Shown here piece by piece: positions 43,654 to 53,404 of a DNA stretch of 64,000 nucleotides (the stretch's first letter is position 1; the number at the start of each line of letters is the position of its first letter). The notes below the pieces were generated by a model. The model was not told the DNA's origin, searched no databases, and worked only from the letters and a program-made list of their open reading frames with translations. This stretch comes from Pseudoxanthomonas beigongshangi. Lineage in GTDB: Bacteria; Pseudomonadota; Gammaproteobacteria; Xanthomonadales; Xanthomonadaceae. Where the stretch lies: NCBI RefSeq assembly GCF_016820515.1, contig NZ_JADHDV010000006.1:62001-126000 (forward strand), given 5' to 3'. Made by a program: the position numbers and the translations under genes.

Positions 43654-46533
43654 ATGATCGCATCCCGTCGGCCGCGCGCCGCGCTGCTTGCCGTCGCCCT
43701 CGGCACCGCCCTTGGCGGCCTGGCCTACGCGCCGGTCCCCGCCCTGGCCCAGGCCAAACCGGCCGGCACCGACATCGTCATACCGTACGAGGAGTTCACC
43801 CTGCCCAACGGCCTGCGGGTGATCGTGCACACCGATCGCAAGGCGCCGATCGTCGCGGTCAACGTCTGGTACCACGTCGGCAGCAAGAACGAGCAGCCCG
43901 GCCGCACCGGCTTCGCCCACCTGTTCGAACACCTGATGTTCCAGGGCAGCGAGAACCACAAGGGCGAGTTCTTCGAGCCCTTCGAGCTGGTCGGCGCCAC
44001 CGATCAGAACGGCACCACCAACCAGGACCGCACCAACTACTTCCAGAACGTGCCGACCACCGCGCTCGACATGGCGCTGTGGATGGAATCGGACCGCATG
44101 GGCCACCTGCTCGGCGCGATCGACCAGAAGGCGCTGGACGAGCAGCGTGGCGTGGTCCAGAACGAGAAGCGCCAGGGCGAGAACCAGCCCTACGGTCGCC
44201 GCATCTACACCAAGATCTTCGAGGCCCTGTATCCGCCGGGTCACCCCTACAGCTGGCAGACCATCGGCTCGATGGCGGATCTGGACGCCGCCACCCTGGA
44301 CGACGTGAAAACCTGGTTCCGCAGCTGGTACGGCCCGAACAACGCGGTGCTGGTGCTGGCCGGCGACATCGACCTGAAGACCGCCAAGGAAAAGGTCACC
44401 CGCTACTTTGGCGACATCCCGGCCAGCGCGACGCTGGCCGACATGAAGTCCAACATTCCCAAGCGCGCGCAGGACACCCGCGAGACGGTGCCCGACCGCG
44501 TGCCGCAGGTACGCATCTATCGCGCCTGGCCGGTCGCCGAAATGGGCACGCCGGACGCGACCCAGCTGGAGCTGTTCTCGCAGATCCTCGGCGGCAGCGC
44601 TTCCTCGCGCCTGGATGCCCGGCTGGTGCATGGCGACAAGATCGCCGACCAGGTCAGCACCTCGCCGTGGATGAGCGAGATTGCCGGTACCTTCATCGTC
44701 AGCGCCACCGTCAAGGATGGCGTGGATCCGGCCAAGGTCGAGAAGGTGCTGGACGAGGAAATCCAGCGCCTGATCAGCGAAGGCCCGACCGCCGCCGAAG
44801 TCGAGCGGGCGCGCACCTACAGCCGCGCCGGTTTCGTGCGCGGCATCGAGCGCATCGGCGGATTCGGCGGCAAGTCCGACGTGCTGGCCTCCTGCACGGT
44901 CTACCAGGGCAAGCCGGATTGCTACCGCGACGAACTCGATGAATTGATGAAGGCCACCCCGGCCAGCATCCAGGCCGCCGCGCGCAAATGGCTGGGCGCG
45001 GGTTCGCACACGCTGGTGGTGCAGCCCAGCGACAAGCCGCTGTCCTCGCTGCCGGAAACCGTGCTGGCCGCACCGGCGACCCGGCCGGCGGAAATCCCGG
45101 CGGTGGATCCGAAGTTCAAGACGGTCAAGACCGACGTCGATCGCAGCCAGGGCGTGCCCAAGACCACTTCGTTCCCGGATCTGAAGTTCCCGGCCCTGCA
45201 CCGCGCCAAGCTGTCCAACGGCATGGAAGTCGTGCTGGCCGAGCGCCATGAAACGCCGGTCGTGCAACTGTCGGTGCAGTTCCCCGGCGGCTACACCGCG
45301 GACGTGGGCAAGAAGCTCGGCACCGCCAGCTTCACCATGCAGATGCTGGACGAGGGCGCGGGCGACTACAGCGCGCTGCAGTTCGCCGCACGCAAGGAGG
45401 CGCTGGGCGCCGAGTTGACCACCGGCGCCGGCCTGGACAGCGCCTCGGTCGGCCTGTCGGCGCTGAGCGACAAGCTGCCCGAATCGCTGGATCTGCTGGC
45501 CGACGTGCTGCGTCGTCCGACCTTCGACGCGAGCGAACTCGAGCGGGTGCGCGCGACCTGGATCGCCGGCATCAAGCAGGAGAAGGCGCGTCCGCAGACC
45601 GCCGCGCTGCGGGTGATGCCGCCGTTGCTGTACGGCCAGGGCCATCCGTACGCGATTCCGTTCACCGGCAGCGGCACCGAGGCATCGATCGCGTCGCTGA
45701 GCCGCGATGATCTGGTCGCGTTCCAGCGCGACTGGCTGCAGCCGGACAAGGCCCGCGTGATCGTGGTGGGCGACACCACCCTGGCCCAGATCGTGCCGCT
45801 GCTGGAAGCCCGCCTGGGTGACTGGAAGACCGCGCCCAACGCGCCGGCGCTGCCGGCGGTGCCGACCGTGGCCAAGCCGGGCGCGCCGCGCGTGTTCCTG
45901 ATCGACCAGCCCGGCGCGATCCAGTCCAACATCTATGTCGGCCAGTTGATTCCGCCGACCGGCGACAAGGGCACGATCGATTTCGACTTCGCCAACGGCG
46001 TGCTCGGCGGCCAGTTCAGCTCGCGCCTCAACATGAACCTGCGCGAGGACAAGCACTGGGCTTATGGTTCCTACAGCGGCGCCACCAACACCCTGGGCCA
46101 GCGTCCGTGGTTCGCGCAGGCGGCGGTGCAGAGCGACAAGACCGTGGATTCGGTGAAGGAACTGAAGGCCGAGATCACCCGTTTCGCCACCGGCGAGGCG
46201 CCCGCCTCCGACGCCGAAGTCACCAAGATCCGCGCCAGCAACACGCTGGAGCTGCCGGGTGCCTATGAAACCGCGGCCGCGGTGATGGGCCAGGTGACCA
46301 GCAACCTGCGCTACGGCCGTCCGGACGACTACATCCTGACCTACAAGGCGCGCAACGAGGCGATCACCTCCAAGGACGTGACCGCGGCGGCGAAGACCCT
46401 GGAACCCAACGCGCTGACCTACGTGGTGGTCGGCGATCTGGCCAAGATCCAGCAGCCGATCCGGGATCTGAAGATCGGCGAGGTCACCGTGCTCGATGCC
46501 GATGGCAAGCCGGTGACGGCCGCCGGGAAGTAA
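43654..46533 (+). CDS. M16-family zinc metallopeptidase (two-repeat, periplasmic)
   Basis: A 959-residue exported M16 peptidase (pitrilysin/insulinase type). The signal peptide ends at ALAQ (about residue 32). The inverted zinc motif HxxEH is at residues 89-93 (HLFEH), with the distal Glu in EQRGVVQNEKRQGEN. Two M16/M16_C domain pairs follow; the second starts near residue 520 (LSNGMEVVLAERHETPVVQLS) and lacks the zinc motif, as usual. It degrades peptides in the periplasm. ATG 43654 has aaggag 7 nt upstream. A second M16 gene lies at the right end of the window. Confidence 0.92.
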   Translation: MIASRRPRAALLAVALGTALGGLAYAPVPALAQAKPAGTDIVIPYEEFTLPNGLRVIVHTDRKAPIVAVNVWYHVGSKNEQPGRTGFAHLFEHLMFQGSENHKGEFFEPFELVGATDQNGTTNQDRTNYFQNVPTTALDMALWMESDRMGHLLGAIDQKALDEQRGVVQNEKRQGENQPYGRRIYTKIFEALYPPGHPYSWQTIGSMADLDAATLDDVKTWFRSWYGPNNAVLVLAGDIDLKTAKEKVTRYFGDIPASATLADMKSNIPKRAQDTRETVPDRVPQVRIYRAWPVAEMGTPDATQLELFSQILGGSASSRLDARLVHGDKIADQVSTSPWMSEIAGTFIVSATVKDGVDPAKVEKVLDEEIQRLISEGPTAAEVERARTYSRAGFVRGIERIGGFGGKSDVLASCTVYQGKPDCYRDELDELMKATPASIQAAARKWLGAGSHTLVVQPSDKPLSSLPETVLAAPATRPAEIPAVDPKFKTVKTDVDRSQGVPKTTSFPDLKFPALHRAKLSNGMEVVLAERHETPVVQLSVQFPGGYTADVGKKLGTASFTMQMLDEGAGDYSALQFAARKEALGAELTTGAGLDSASVGLSALSDKLPESLDLLADVLRRPTFDASELERVRATWIAGIKQEKARPQTAALRVMPPLLYGQGHPYAIPFTGSGTEASIASLSRDDLVAFQRDWLQPDKARVIVVGDTTLAQIVPLLEARLGDWKTAPNAPALPAVPTVAKPGAPRVFLIDQPGAIQSNIYVGQLIPPTGDKGTIDFDFANGVLGGQFSSRLNMNLREDKHWAYGSYSGATNTLGQRPWFAQAAVQSDKTVDSVKELKAEITRFATGEAPASDAEVTKIRASNTLELPGAYETAAAVMGQVTSNLRYGRPDDYILTYKARNEAITSKDVTAAAKTLEPNALTYVVVGDLAKIQQPIRDLKIGEVTVLDADGKPVTAAGK

Positions 46534-46541
46534 GCTCCTTA

Positions 46542-46568
46542 GCGCCCCTTCCTTCTGGGGAGGGGCGC
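46542..46568 (+). terminator. Hairpin after the M16 peptidase gene
   Basis: An 8-bp GC stem (46542-46549 with 46561-46568) 8 bp after the stop, with no T run. Confidence 0.4.
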
Positions 46569-46676
46569 GTGGTTGCAGGATGTTCCGCACGCTTCCGCCG
46601 CCCGTGCGGCGGAAGCCACCCATGATTCATCCCGGCTGGGCGAGAATGCCCGCCGTTCCCGCACAGAGGCGAATCC

Positions 46677-46991
46677 ATGCGCACTTTCATTCTCCTCGCC
46701 GCCGTCACCACCCTGGCGGCCTGCACCTGGGTGCCGCTGGCGCCGAACGCCAAGGGCATCCGGGTCGTCGCGGCCGGCGCCGCCCCCGCCAACTGCCAGA
46801 AGCAGGGCGAGGTCTCGGTCTCGGTCAAGGACAAGGTGGCCTTCTACGAACGCAACAACCTGCGCGTGCGCGATGAGCTGGAAACCCTGGCGCGCAACGA
46901 GGCACCGGGCATCCAGGCCGACACCATCCAGCCGCTGGGCGACCCCGCCAATGGCGAACAGCGCTTCGCGGCGTATCGCTGCGGGCGCTGA
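46677..46991 (+). CDS. DUF4156-domain lipoprotein
   Basis: A 104-residue small lipoprotein with lipobox TLAAC (Cys about 16). The mature part carries the DUF4156 pattern: LAPNAKGIRVV, CQKQGEV, an RNNLRVRDELETLARNEA helix and AYRCGR at the end, with two cysteines that may pair. Function is unknown. ATG 46677 gives the lipoprotein start; no strong Shine-Dalgarno is seen. Confidence 0.85.
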   Translation: MRTFILLAAVTTLAACTWVPLAPNAKGIRVVAAGAAPANCQKQGEVSVSVKDKVAFYERNNLRVRDELETLARNEAPGIQADTIQPLGDPANGEQRFAAYRCGR

Positions 46992-47176
46992 AGTTCCTGA
47001 AAGGAACAACGGTTCGTCGTGCCGCCGGCGCTGTGCGGCGTCCGGATGAACCTACCGGTGGCCATTGCGATGCCCGCTCCGGCAAGGGCCGCCCCGGCAC
47101 CTGCAGTGCTCGTCGGCGGGTCAGAATGGGGCTGCCGCCACCTGGGGCGGGGCCCGCCCAAACGGCAGCGTACGGA

Positions 47177-47198
47177 AAATGTGATAATCATCACGTAA
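47177..47198. promoter_or_regulatory. Clp/CRP-type operator upstream of oleA
   Basis: AAATGTGA-TAATCA-TCACGTAA matches the CRP/Clp consensus TGTGA-N6-TCACA with one mismatch and AT-rich flanks. It lies about 105 bp before the oleA start in a 311-bp gene-free gap; the rest of that gap shows nothing else clear. Confidence 0.65.
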
Positions 47199-47302
47199 AT
47201 TGCCCGTTCGGCCTTCTGTCAGAACCTGCATAAAGATGCGGTGAAGTCCGGAAGCCGGTAACCTTGTCGCCCCCTTCGGCCTGAGCCTTGGCGCTACTTT
47301 CG

Positions 47303-48319
47303 ATGCTCTTCAAGAACGTCTCCATCGCGGGACTGGCGCACGTTGATGCGCCGCACACGCTGACTTCCAAGGAAATCAACGAGCAGCTCAAGCCCACGCT
47401 TGAGCGCCTGGGCATCCGCACGGACGTGCTCGGCGACATCGCCGGCATCCACGCGCGCCGCCTGTGGGACGATGAGCAGCAGGCGTCCGACGTGGCGACG
47501 CTGGCGGCGAGGAAGGCGCTGGACGACGCCGGCGTGTCCGCCGATCGCATCGGCCTGCTGGTCAACACCTCGGTCAGCCGCGACTACCTGGAGCCGTCCA
47601 CCGCCAGCATCGTGTCCGGCAATCTGGGCCTGAGCGAGAACTGCCAGAACTTCGACGTCGCCAACGCCTGCCTGGCCTTCATCAACGGCATGGACATCGC
47701 CGCCCGCATGCTCGAGCGCGGCGAGATCGACTACGCCCTGGTCGTGGACGGCGAGACCGCCAACCTGGCCTACAAGAAGACCCTCGAGCGGATGGTCGCG
47801 CCGGACATCACCGAGGAACAGTTCCGCAACGAGCTGGCTACCCTGACCCTGGGCTGCGGCGCCGCCGCGATGGTCATGGCGCGCGCCGAGCTGGTGCCGG
47901 AAGCGCCGCGCTACAAGGGCGGCGTGACCCGTTCGGCGACCGAGTGGAACAAGCTCTGCCGCGGCAACCTGGACCGCATGGTCACCGACACCCGCATGCT
48001 GCTGATCGAAGGCATCAAGCTGGCGCAGAAGACCTTCATCGCCGCCAAGCAGGCGCTGGGCTGGGCGGTGGACGAACTGGATCAGTTCGTCATCCACCAG
48101 GTCAGCCAGGTGCACACCGCCGCCTTCATCAAGGCGTTCGGCATCGATCCGAAGAAGGTGCTGACCATCTTCGGCGAGCACGGCAACATCGGCCCGGCCA
48201 GCGTGCCGATCGTGCTGAGCAAGCTGAAGGAACTGGGCCGGCTGAAGAAGGGCGATCGCATCGCCCTGCTGGGCATCGGTTCCGGGCTGAACTGCTCGAT
48301 GGCCGAAGTGGTCTGGTAA
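47303..48319 (+). CDS. oleA: OleA, long-chain beta-ketoacid thiolase (olefin synthesis)
   Basis: A 338-residue thiolase-superfamily enzyme that joins two fatty acyl-CoAs by non-decarboxylative Claisen condensation to a 2-alkyl-3-ketoacid. It matches, from memory, Xanthomonas campestris OleA closely along its length. Catalytic residues are Cys123 (VANACLAF), Glu97 (YLEPSTAS), His265 (VIHQVSQVH) and Asn295 (HGNIGPAS), equal to C143/E117/H285/N315 in the tagged-protein numbering of the crystal structure. ATG 47303 gives the same start (MLFKNVSIAG). It is first in the oleABCD group, with a Clp-like operator upstream. Confidence 0.97.
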   Translation: MLFKNVSIAGLAHVDAPHTLTSKEINEQLKPTLERLGIRTDVLGDIAGIHARRLWDDEQQASDVATLAARKALDDAGVSADRIGLLVNTSVSRDYLEPSTASIVSGNLGLSENCQNFDVANACLAFINGMDIAARMLERGEIDYALVVDGETANLAYKKTLERMVAPDITEEQFRNELATLTLGCGAAAMVMARAELVPEAPRYKGGVTRSATEWNKLCRGNLDRMVTDTRMLLIEGIKLAQKTFIAAKQALGWAVDELDQFVIHQVSQVHTAAFIKAFGIDPKKVLTIFGEHGNIGPASVPIVLSKLKELGRLKKGDRIALLGIGSGLNCSMAEVVW

Positions 48320-48385
48320 CACCGGCCCACTGACCTTTCCCGAGGGCCGGTTCGCCGGCCCTTTTGTTTACCGCGGCACCGTGCG

Positions 48386-49279
48386 ATGAATCTTCCCGGC
48401 TACCCCTTCACTCCCCAGCGCTTCGAAGTCCGTCCCGGCCTGTCCATGAGCTACCTGGACGAAGGCCCGCGCGATGGCGAGGTGGTGGTGATGCTGCACG
48501 GCAATCCGTCGTGGAGCTATTACTGGCGGAATCTGGTGTCGGGGCTGAGCGATCGCTACCGCTGCATCGTGCCGGACCACATCGGCATGGGCCTGTCCGA
48601 CAAGCCGTCCGACGAGCGCTACGACTACACCCTGCAATCGCGCGTGGACGATGTGGCGTCGCTGCTGGATCACCTGGGCATTACCGGTCCGGTGACGCTG
48701 GCCGTGCACGACTGGGGCGGCATGATCGGTTTCGGCTGGGCCCTCTCGCACGCGGATCAGGTCAAGCGGCTGGTGATCACCAACACCGCGGCCTTCCCGC
48801 TGCCCAAGGCCAAGCCGATGCCCTGGCAGATCGCGCTGGGCCGCGACTGGAAATTCGGCGCGTTCATCATCCGCGCGTTCAACGCCTTCTCCGGCGGCGC
48901 GTCCTACCTGGGCGTTGAGAAGAAGATGCCGGCCGAGGTGCGCCGCGCCTATGTCTCGCCCTACGACAGTTGGGCCAACCGCATTTCCACGGTCCGCTTC
49001 ATGCAGGACATTCCGCTTGGTCCCGGCGACAAGGCCTGGGCGTTGCTGGAAGAAGCCGGCCGGCGCCTGCCGGAGTTCGCCGACCGGCCTGCGCTGCTGG
49101 GTTGGGGCCTGAAGGATTTCGTGTTCGACCAGCATTTCCTGGCCGGCTTTCGCGCGGCGCTGCCGCGGGCGGAGGCGCACGCCTGGGACGACGCCGGCCA
49201 TTACGTGCTGGAAGACAAGGCGGCCGAGCTGGTGCCGCTGATCCGCGACTTCCTGGAACGGCACCCGCTGGCCGGCTGA
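48386..49279 (+). CDS. oleB: OleB, beta-lactone decarboxylase (alpha/beta hydrolase)
   Basis: A 297-residue alpha/beta hydrolase of the haloalkane-dehalogenase-like branch. The nucleophile is Asp109 in VHDWGGMIGFGW, the oxyanion region is HGNPSWSYYWRN, and the catalytic His is in DDAGHYVLED. OleB removes CO2 from the cis-beta-lactone made by OleC, giving the cis-olefin. It lies 66 bp downstream of oleA on the same strand. The next gene is the opposite-strand ykgJ-type gene, so oleB ends the first ole transcript. Confidence 0.94.
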   Translation: MNLPGYPFTPQRFEVRPGLSMSYLDEGPRDGEVVVMLHGNPSWSYYWRNLVSGLSDRYRCIVPDHIGMGLSDKPSDERYDYTLQSRVDDVASLLDHLGITGPVTLAVHDWGGMIGFGWALSHADQVKRLVITNTAAFPLPKAKPMPWQIALGRDWKFGAFIIRAFNAFSGGASYLGVEKKMPAEVRRAYVSPYDSWANRISTVRFMQDIPLGPGDKAWALLEEAGRRLPEFADRPALLGWGLKDFVFDQHFLAGFRAALPRAEAHAWDDAGHYVLEDKAAELVPLIRDFLERHPLAG

Positions 49280-49305
49280 GCGCCGGCTACGCGCCGCTGT
49301 CCGCC

Positions 49306-49737
49306 TCAGGCCGCCCGTATCGGCGGCAGCGGCGTCGAGGGATCGTTGTCGTGATCGTCCGGATTGCTGTCGTCGTCGTTGGCCGCGCCGTCGCGCCAGC
49401 GCCAGTCCGCCGCAGTCAGCGCCGGCAGGCCCCAGGCGATGCGGGCCTTGTCGCACTGCGGACTGGCTTCGCCGAATTCCCATGACGCCGGCACATCGCG
49501 GCAGACGGTCGGTCGCTGCGGATGGATGCTGCAGCGCGAACGCACGCCGATTTCCGCGTCCAGCGCCACGCAGCGCGGCTTCTGCTCCCAGGTGCCCCGC
49601 ATGACCACGCGATGCGGGTCGAACGGCTCGGTCAGTTCGGACGGCACCGGGCCGCCGAGGGCCGGGTCGGTTTCGCTCCAGTGGAAACTGACGCGGAAAT
49701 AGGCGCAGCAGGCGCCGCAGGTCAGGCAGGGATGCAT
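49306..49737 (-). CDS. YkgJ-family cysteine cluster protein
   Basis: A 143-residue protein with the CxxCGxCC motif ([10 protein letters not shown], residues 2-11), [28 protein letters not shown] (in two stretches) and a further Cys in SPQCDKAR. This is the CxxCxxCC zinc/iron-sulfur cluster of the YkgJ/UPF0153 family, whose role is unknown. The C-terminal tail is rich in Asp/Asn/Pro. ATG 49737 starts the motif directly. It lies on the minus strand between oleB and oleC. Confidence 0.85.
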   Translation of the reverse strand: MHPCLTCGACCAYFRVSFHWSETDPALGGPVPSELTEPFDPHRVVMRGTWEQKPRCVALDAEIGVRSRCSIHPQRPTVCRDVPASWEFGEASPQCDKARIAWGLPALTAADWRWRDGAANDDDSNPDDHDNDPSTPLPPIRAA

Positions 49738-49825
49738 GGGAAAGGCTCGGGCGGTGCGCGAGGAGGGGGCAGGGGGTGCGGAATTGTGAGGCCTCTCTCG
49801 GCTGACGCAAGTACCGTCCAGCGGC

Positions 49826-49831
49826 GACAAT
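49826..49831 (+). promoter_or_regulatory. Candidate -10 (GACAAT) of oleC, leaderless geometry
   Basis: GACAAT ends 6 nt before ATG 49838 (gap GGGCGG), and CTGACG lies 18 bp upstream of it as a possible -35. Because the ykgJ-type gene interrupts the cluster, oleCD need their own promoter. Confidence 0.4.
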
Positions 49832-49837
49832 GGGCGG

Positions 49838-51484
49838 ATGACCGAACCCTGCAACATCGCCGCCTCACTGCCGCGGCTGGCGCGCGAGCAGCCCGACCGC
49901 GTCGCGATGCGCTGCCCGGGCCGCGATGGCCGCTATGCCACCGAACTCACCTATGCCCAACTGGATGCCCGCAGCGATGCCCTCGCCGCCGGCCTGGGCC
50001 GCCACGGCATCGGCCGCGGCACCCGCACCGTGGTCATGGTCCGGCCCACGCCGGAGTTCTTCCTGCTGATGTTCGCCCTGTTCAAGGCCGGCGCGGTGCC
50101 GGTGCTGGTGGATCCGGGCATCGACAAGCGCGCGCTGAAGCAATGCCTGGACGAGGCGGCGCCGGAAGCCTTCATCGGCATCCCGCTCGCCCAGCTCGCG
50201 CGCCTGCTGCTGGGCTGGGCGCGAAGCGCGCGCCGGATCGTCACCGTCGGCACGCGCTGGGGCTGGGGCGGCACCACCCTGGCCCGGCTGGAACGCGCGG
50301 GGCGGGGCGCCGGTCCGCAATTGGCGGCGACCGCGCCCGACGACGTGGCCGGCATCCTGTTCACCAGCGGCTCGACCGGCGTGCCCAAGGGCGTGGTGTA
50401 CCGCCATCGCCATTTCGTCGCCCAGATCGAACTGCTGCGCGAGGCCTTCGCGATGCAGCCCGGCGGCGTGGACCTGCCGACCTTCCCGCCGTTCGCGCTG
50501 TTCGATCCGGCGCTGGGCCTGACCTCGATCATCCCGGACATGGATCCGACCCGGCCGGCCAATGCCGATCCGGAAAAACTGCACGCGGCGATCGCGCGGT
50601 TCGGCGTGACCCAGCTGTTCGGTTCGCCGGCGTTGATGAAGGTGCTCGCCGACCATGGCCAGCCCTTGCCGACGGTGCGCCGGGTGACCTCCGCGGGCGC
50701 GCCGGTGCCGCCGGACACGGTGGCGCGCATGCGCGCGTTGCTGCCGGACGACGCGCAGTTCTGGACACCCTACGGCGCGACCGAATGCCTGCCGGTGGCG
50801 GTCATCGAAGGGCGCGAGCTGGAAGCCACGCGCGAGGCCACCGAGGCCGGCGCCGGCACCTGCGTGGGCCGGCCGGTGCCGCCCAACCAGGTGCGCATCA
50901 TCGGCATCGACGATGGCGTCGTCGCCGACTGGGACGCGGCGCGGGTGTTGCCCACAGGCGAAGTGGGCGAGATCACCGTCGCCGGTCCGACCGCCACCGA
51001 CACCTACTTCAACCGCGACGCCGCCACCCGGAATGCCAAGATCCGCGAGCGCCTGGGCGATGGCGGCGAACGCATCGTCCATCGCATGGGCGATGTCGGC
51101 TATTTCGACGGCGAGGGCCGGCTGTGGTTCTGCGGCCGCAAGACCCAGCGGGTGGAAACCGCCCAGGGACCGCGCTACACCGAACAGGCCGAACCGATTT
51201 TCAACACCCACCCGGACGTGCGCCGCACCGCGCTGGTCGGCGTGGGCGAACCGGGACGCCAGCGACCGGTGCTGTGTTTCGAACTGCTGCCGGAAGTCGC
51301 GGCGATGCGCCGCGACGCCGTGGCCGCCGATCTGCGCACGCTCGCGCAGCGCCATCCGCACACGGCGGGCATCGAGACCTTCCTCTGCCATCCGGGCTTC
51401 CCGGTGGACATCCGCCACAACGCCAAGATCGGCCGCGAGAAACTGGCGGTCTGGGCGACCCAGCAGCTGGAGCAGCGCGCATGA
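49838..51484 (+). CDS. oleC: OleC, beta-lactone synthetase (AMP-dependent ligase superfamily)
   Basis: A 548-residue member of the acyl-AMP ligase superfamily. The AMP-binding P-loop [16 protein letters not shown] is near residues 174-189, followed by [11 protein letters not shown] (A5 motif) and a C-terminal domain with [18 protein letters not shown] and the mobile Lys region [12 protein letters not shown]. OleC converts the 2-alkyl-3-hydroxy acid made by OleD into a beta-lactone with ATP. It overlaps oleD by ATGA (51481-51484), so they are coupled. Confidence 0.95.
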   Translation: MTEPCNIAASLPRLAREQPDRVAMRCPGRDGRYATELTYAQLDARSDALAAGLGRHGIGRGTRTVVMVRPTPEFFLLMFALFKAGAVPVLVDPGIDKRALKQCLDEAAPEAFIGIPLAQLARLLLGWARSARRIVTVGTRWGWGGTTLARLERAGRGAGPQLAATAPDDVAGILFTSGSTGVPKGVVYRHRHFVAQIELLREAFAMQPGGVDLPTFPPFALFDPALGLTSIIPDMDPTRPANADPEKLHAAIARFGVTQLFGSPALMKVLADHGQPLPTVRRVTSAGAPVPPDTVARMRALLPDDAQFWTPYGATECLPVAVIEGRELEATREATEAGAGTCVGRPVPPNQVRIIGIDDGVVADWDAARVLPTGEVGEITVAGPTATDTYFNRDAATRNAKIRERLGDGGERIVHRMGDVGYFDGEGRLWFCGRKTQRVETAQGPRYTEQAEPIFNTHPDVRRTALVGVGEPGRQRPVLCFELLPEVAAMRRDAVAADLRTLAQRHPHTAGIETFLCHPGFPVDIRHNAKIGREKLAVWATQQLEQRA

Positions 51485-52494
51485 AGATCCTGGTCACCGG
51501 CGGCGGTGGATTCCTCGGCCAGGCCCTGTGCCGGGGGCTGGTCGAACGCGGCCACCACGTCATCAGCTTCAACCGAGGCCACTATCCCGCACTGGCCACG
51601 CTGGGGGTGGGCCAGGTGCAGGGCGACCTGGCCGATGCGCACGCGGTGATGCACGCGGCGGCCGGCGTCGACGCGATCTTCCACAACGCTGCCAAGGCCG
51701 GTGCCTGGGGCGCCTACCGGCTCTATCACCAGGCCAACGTGGTCGGCACCGAGAACGTGCTGGCCGCCTGCCGCCAGCATGGCATCGGCCGGCTGGTCTA
51801 CACCTCCACACCCAGCGTGACCCATCGCGCCACCCATCCGGTCGAAGGCGGCACCGCCGACAGCGTGCCGTATGGCGAAGGCTTCAAGGCACCCTACGCC
51901 ACCACCAAGCTGATCGCCGAGAAGGCGGTGCTGGCGGCGAACGGTCCGGCGCTGGCGACGGTGGCGCTGCGCCCGCGGCTGATCTGGGGGCCGGGCGATC
52001 AGCAGATCCTGCCGCGGTTGGTGGAACGCGCGAAATCCGGGCGCCTGCGCATCGTCGGCGACGGCAGCAACCGGGTGGACACCACCTACATCGACAACGC
52101 CGCGCAGGCGCATTTCGATGCCTTCGAACACCTGGCGCCGGGTGCACGCTGCGCCGGCAAGGCCTACTTCATTTCCAATGGCGAACCCAAGCCGATGGGT
52201 GAACTGCTCAACACCCTGCTCGCCGCGGCGGGCGCGCCGGGCGTGGACAGGCACCTGTCGTTCAAGGCCGCCTACCGCATCGGCGCGGTCTGCGAAGCGC
52301 TGTGGACGGTGCTGCCGCTGAAGGGCGAACCACCGATGACCCGTTTCCTGGCCGAGCAGCTCAGCACCACCCACTGGTACGACATGACGCCCGCGCGCGA
52401 GGACTTCGGCTATGTGCCGGGGGTGTCCTTTAACGAAGGCATCACCCGGCTGAAGTCATCACTCCGCGACAACGCCGCCATCACTTCTCCGTGA
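51481..52494 (+). CDS. oleD: OleD, NADPH-dependent 2-alkyl-3-oxoalkanoate reductase
   Basis: A 337-residue extended-SDR (3-beta-HSD-like) enzyme reducing the OleA product to the 2-alkyl-3-hydroxyalkanoate. Rossmann motif [11 protein letters not shown] is at the start, AAKAGAWG follows, and the catalytic YxxxK is Tyr139-Lys143 (YATTK). The frame is open far upstream within oleC, but ATG 51481 gives the canonical [10 protein letters not shown] start and a 4-bp overlap with oleC. It completes oleABCD; the final hydrocarbon synthesis step is by OleB. Confidence 0.95.
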   Translation: MKILVTGGGGFLGQALCRGLVERGHHVISFNRGHYPALATLGVGQVQGDLADAHAVMHAAAGVDAIFHNAAKAGAWGAYRLYHQANVVGTENVLAACRQHGIGRLVYTSTPSVTHRATHPVEGGTADSVPYGEGFKAPYATTKLIAEKAVLAANGPALATVALRPRLIWGPGDQQILPRLVERAKSGRLRIVGDGSNRVDTTYIDNAAQAHFDAFEHLAPGARCAGKAYFISNGEPKPMGELLNTLLAAAGAPGVDRHLSFKAAYRIGAVCEALWTVLPLKGEPPMTRFLAEQLSTTHWYDMTPAREDFGYVPGVSFNEGITRLKSSLRDNAAITSP

Positions 52495-52555
52495 CTCCGC
52501 GGACTCCAGCATGGACGTGCGCCGAATGGAGCGCGCCCGTGTTTCAGGAGATCCC

Positions 52556-52714
52556 ATGCTGCGCTATGCCGTCATCTTCTTCGTTATCGCCCTGATCGCG
52601 GCGGTGCTGGGTTTCAGCGGTATCGCCGGCGCCGCCAGCAATATCGCCTGGATCCTGTTCGTCGTCTTCCTGATCCTGGCCATCATCTCCCTGTTCCGCG
52701 GCCGCAGCGTGTAG
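52556..52714 (+). CDS. DUF1328 small membrane protein (YtjA-like)
   Basis: A 52-residue protein with two hydrophobic helices ([19 protein letters not shown] and [18 protein letters not shown]) separated by IAGAASN, then RGR. This is the DUF1328/YtjA pattern; function is unknown, with some members induced by stress. ATG 52556 has caggag 6 nt upstream. Confidence 0.85.
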   Translation: MLRYAVIFFVIALIAAVLGFSGIAGAASNIAWILFVVFLILAIISLFRGRSV

Positions 52715-52753
52715 CACGCCGGTCCCGCGCGCGGCCCGGCGCGGGCGTATGGG

Positions 52754-52759
52754 TAGAAT
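52754..52759 (+). promoter_or_regulatory. Candidate -10 (TAGAAT) of ubiJ, leaderless geometry
   Basis: TAGAAT ends exactly 6 nt before ATG 52766 (gap GGCGGC). No clear -35 is seen. Confidence 0.4.
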
Positions 52760-52765
52760 GGCGGC

Positions 52766-53404
52766 ATGTCCGCCTCGCCCTTCGACCTGCTCAAGCCCTT
52801 CGCCGGCCGCGCGCTGGAAGCCGCGCTCAATCGCGCGCTGGCCCTGGATCCCGATACGCGCGCCGGCCTGGCGCCACTGGAGGGCCGGCGCGTGGCGCTG
52901 GCGCTGGAGTCCGCGGTGGCGATGGAAATCCGGGTCGGCGGCGGCGAACTGCAGGTCGGCCCGGTCCATGAGGTCCACGAACCCGACCTGGCCGTGCGCG
53001 CCACCCTCGGTGGCGTCCTGTCGCAGCTGCCGTTCCTGCGCCGCGACAACGCCGCACCGGTGGGGCGCATGCGCATTTCCGGCGATGCCGATCTGGCGCG
53101 CCGCCTGCAGACGCTGGCCGAGCGTTTCGACCCGGACTGGCAGCAACCTTTCACGGCCGTATTCGGCGACATCCTGGGCGTGCAGATCGCCAACGCCCTT
53201 CGCACCGGACTGCGCCAGGCGCGCACCGCCGCGCGCGGATTCGCCGAGAACACCGCCGAGTACCTCACCGAGGAATCGCGCGATGTCGTCGCGCGCGCGG
53301 AACTGAATGCCTTCCACGATGATGTCGACGCGCTGCGCGACGACGTCGAACGGCTGGCCGCGCGTGTGCAGCGGCTGGCGGCCCGGCGCGGAGGCGCCGC
53401 ATGA
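52766..53404 (+). CDS. ubiJ: Ubiquinone biosynthesis accessory factor UbiJ (SCP2 domain)
   Basis: A 212-residue protein of the UbiJ type: an SCP2 lipid-binding domain (about residues 20-125, with [20 protein letters not shown]) and a C-terminal coiled coil ([21 protein letters not shown]). UbiJ binds ubiquinone intermediates in the soluble Ubi complex. It directly precedes ubiB with a 4-bp overlap. In E. coli ubiE sits upstream of ubiJ-ubiB; here it does not. Confidence 0.92.
   Translation: MSASPFDLLKPFAGRALEAALNRALALDPDTRAGLAPLEGRRVALALESAVAMEIRVGGGELQVGPVHEVHEPDLAVRATLGGVLSQLPFLRRDNAAPVGRMRISGDADLARRLQTLAERFDPDWQQPFTAVFGDILGVQIANALRTGLRQARTAARGFAENTAEYLTEESRDVVARAELNAFHDDVDALRDDVERLAARVQRLAARRGGAA

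Noticed and set aside
43576-46623. 1015-codon open frame opposite the M16 peptidase gene
   Set aside because: Antisense shadow: no domain, low-complexity composition, while the plus strand has the intact zinc motif and signal peptide.
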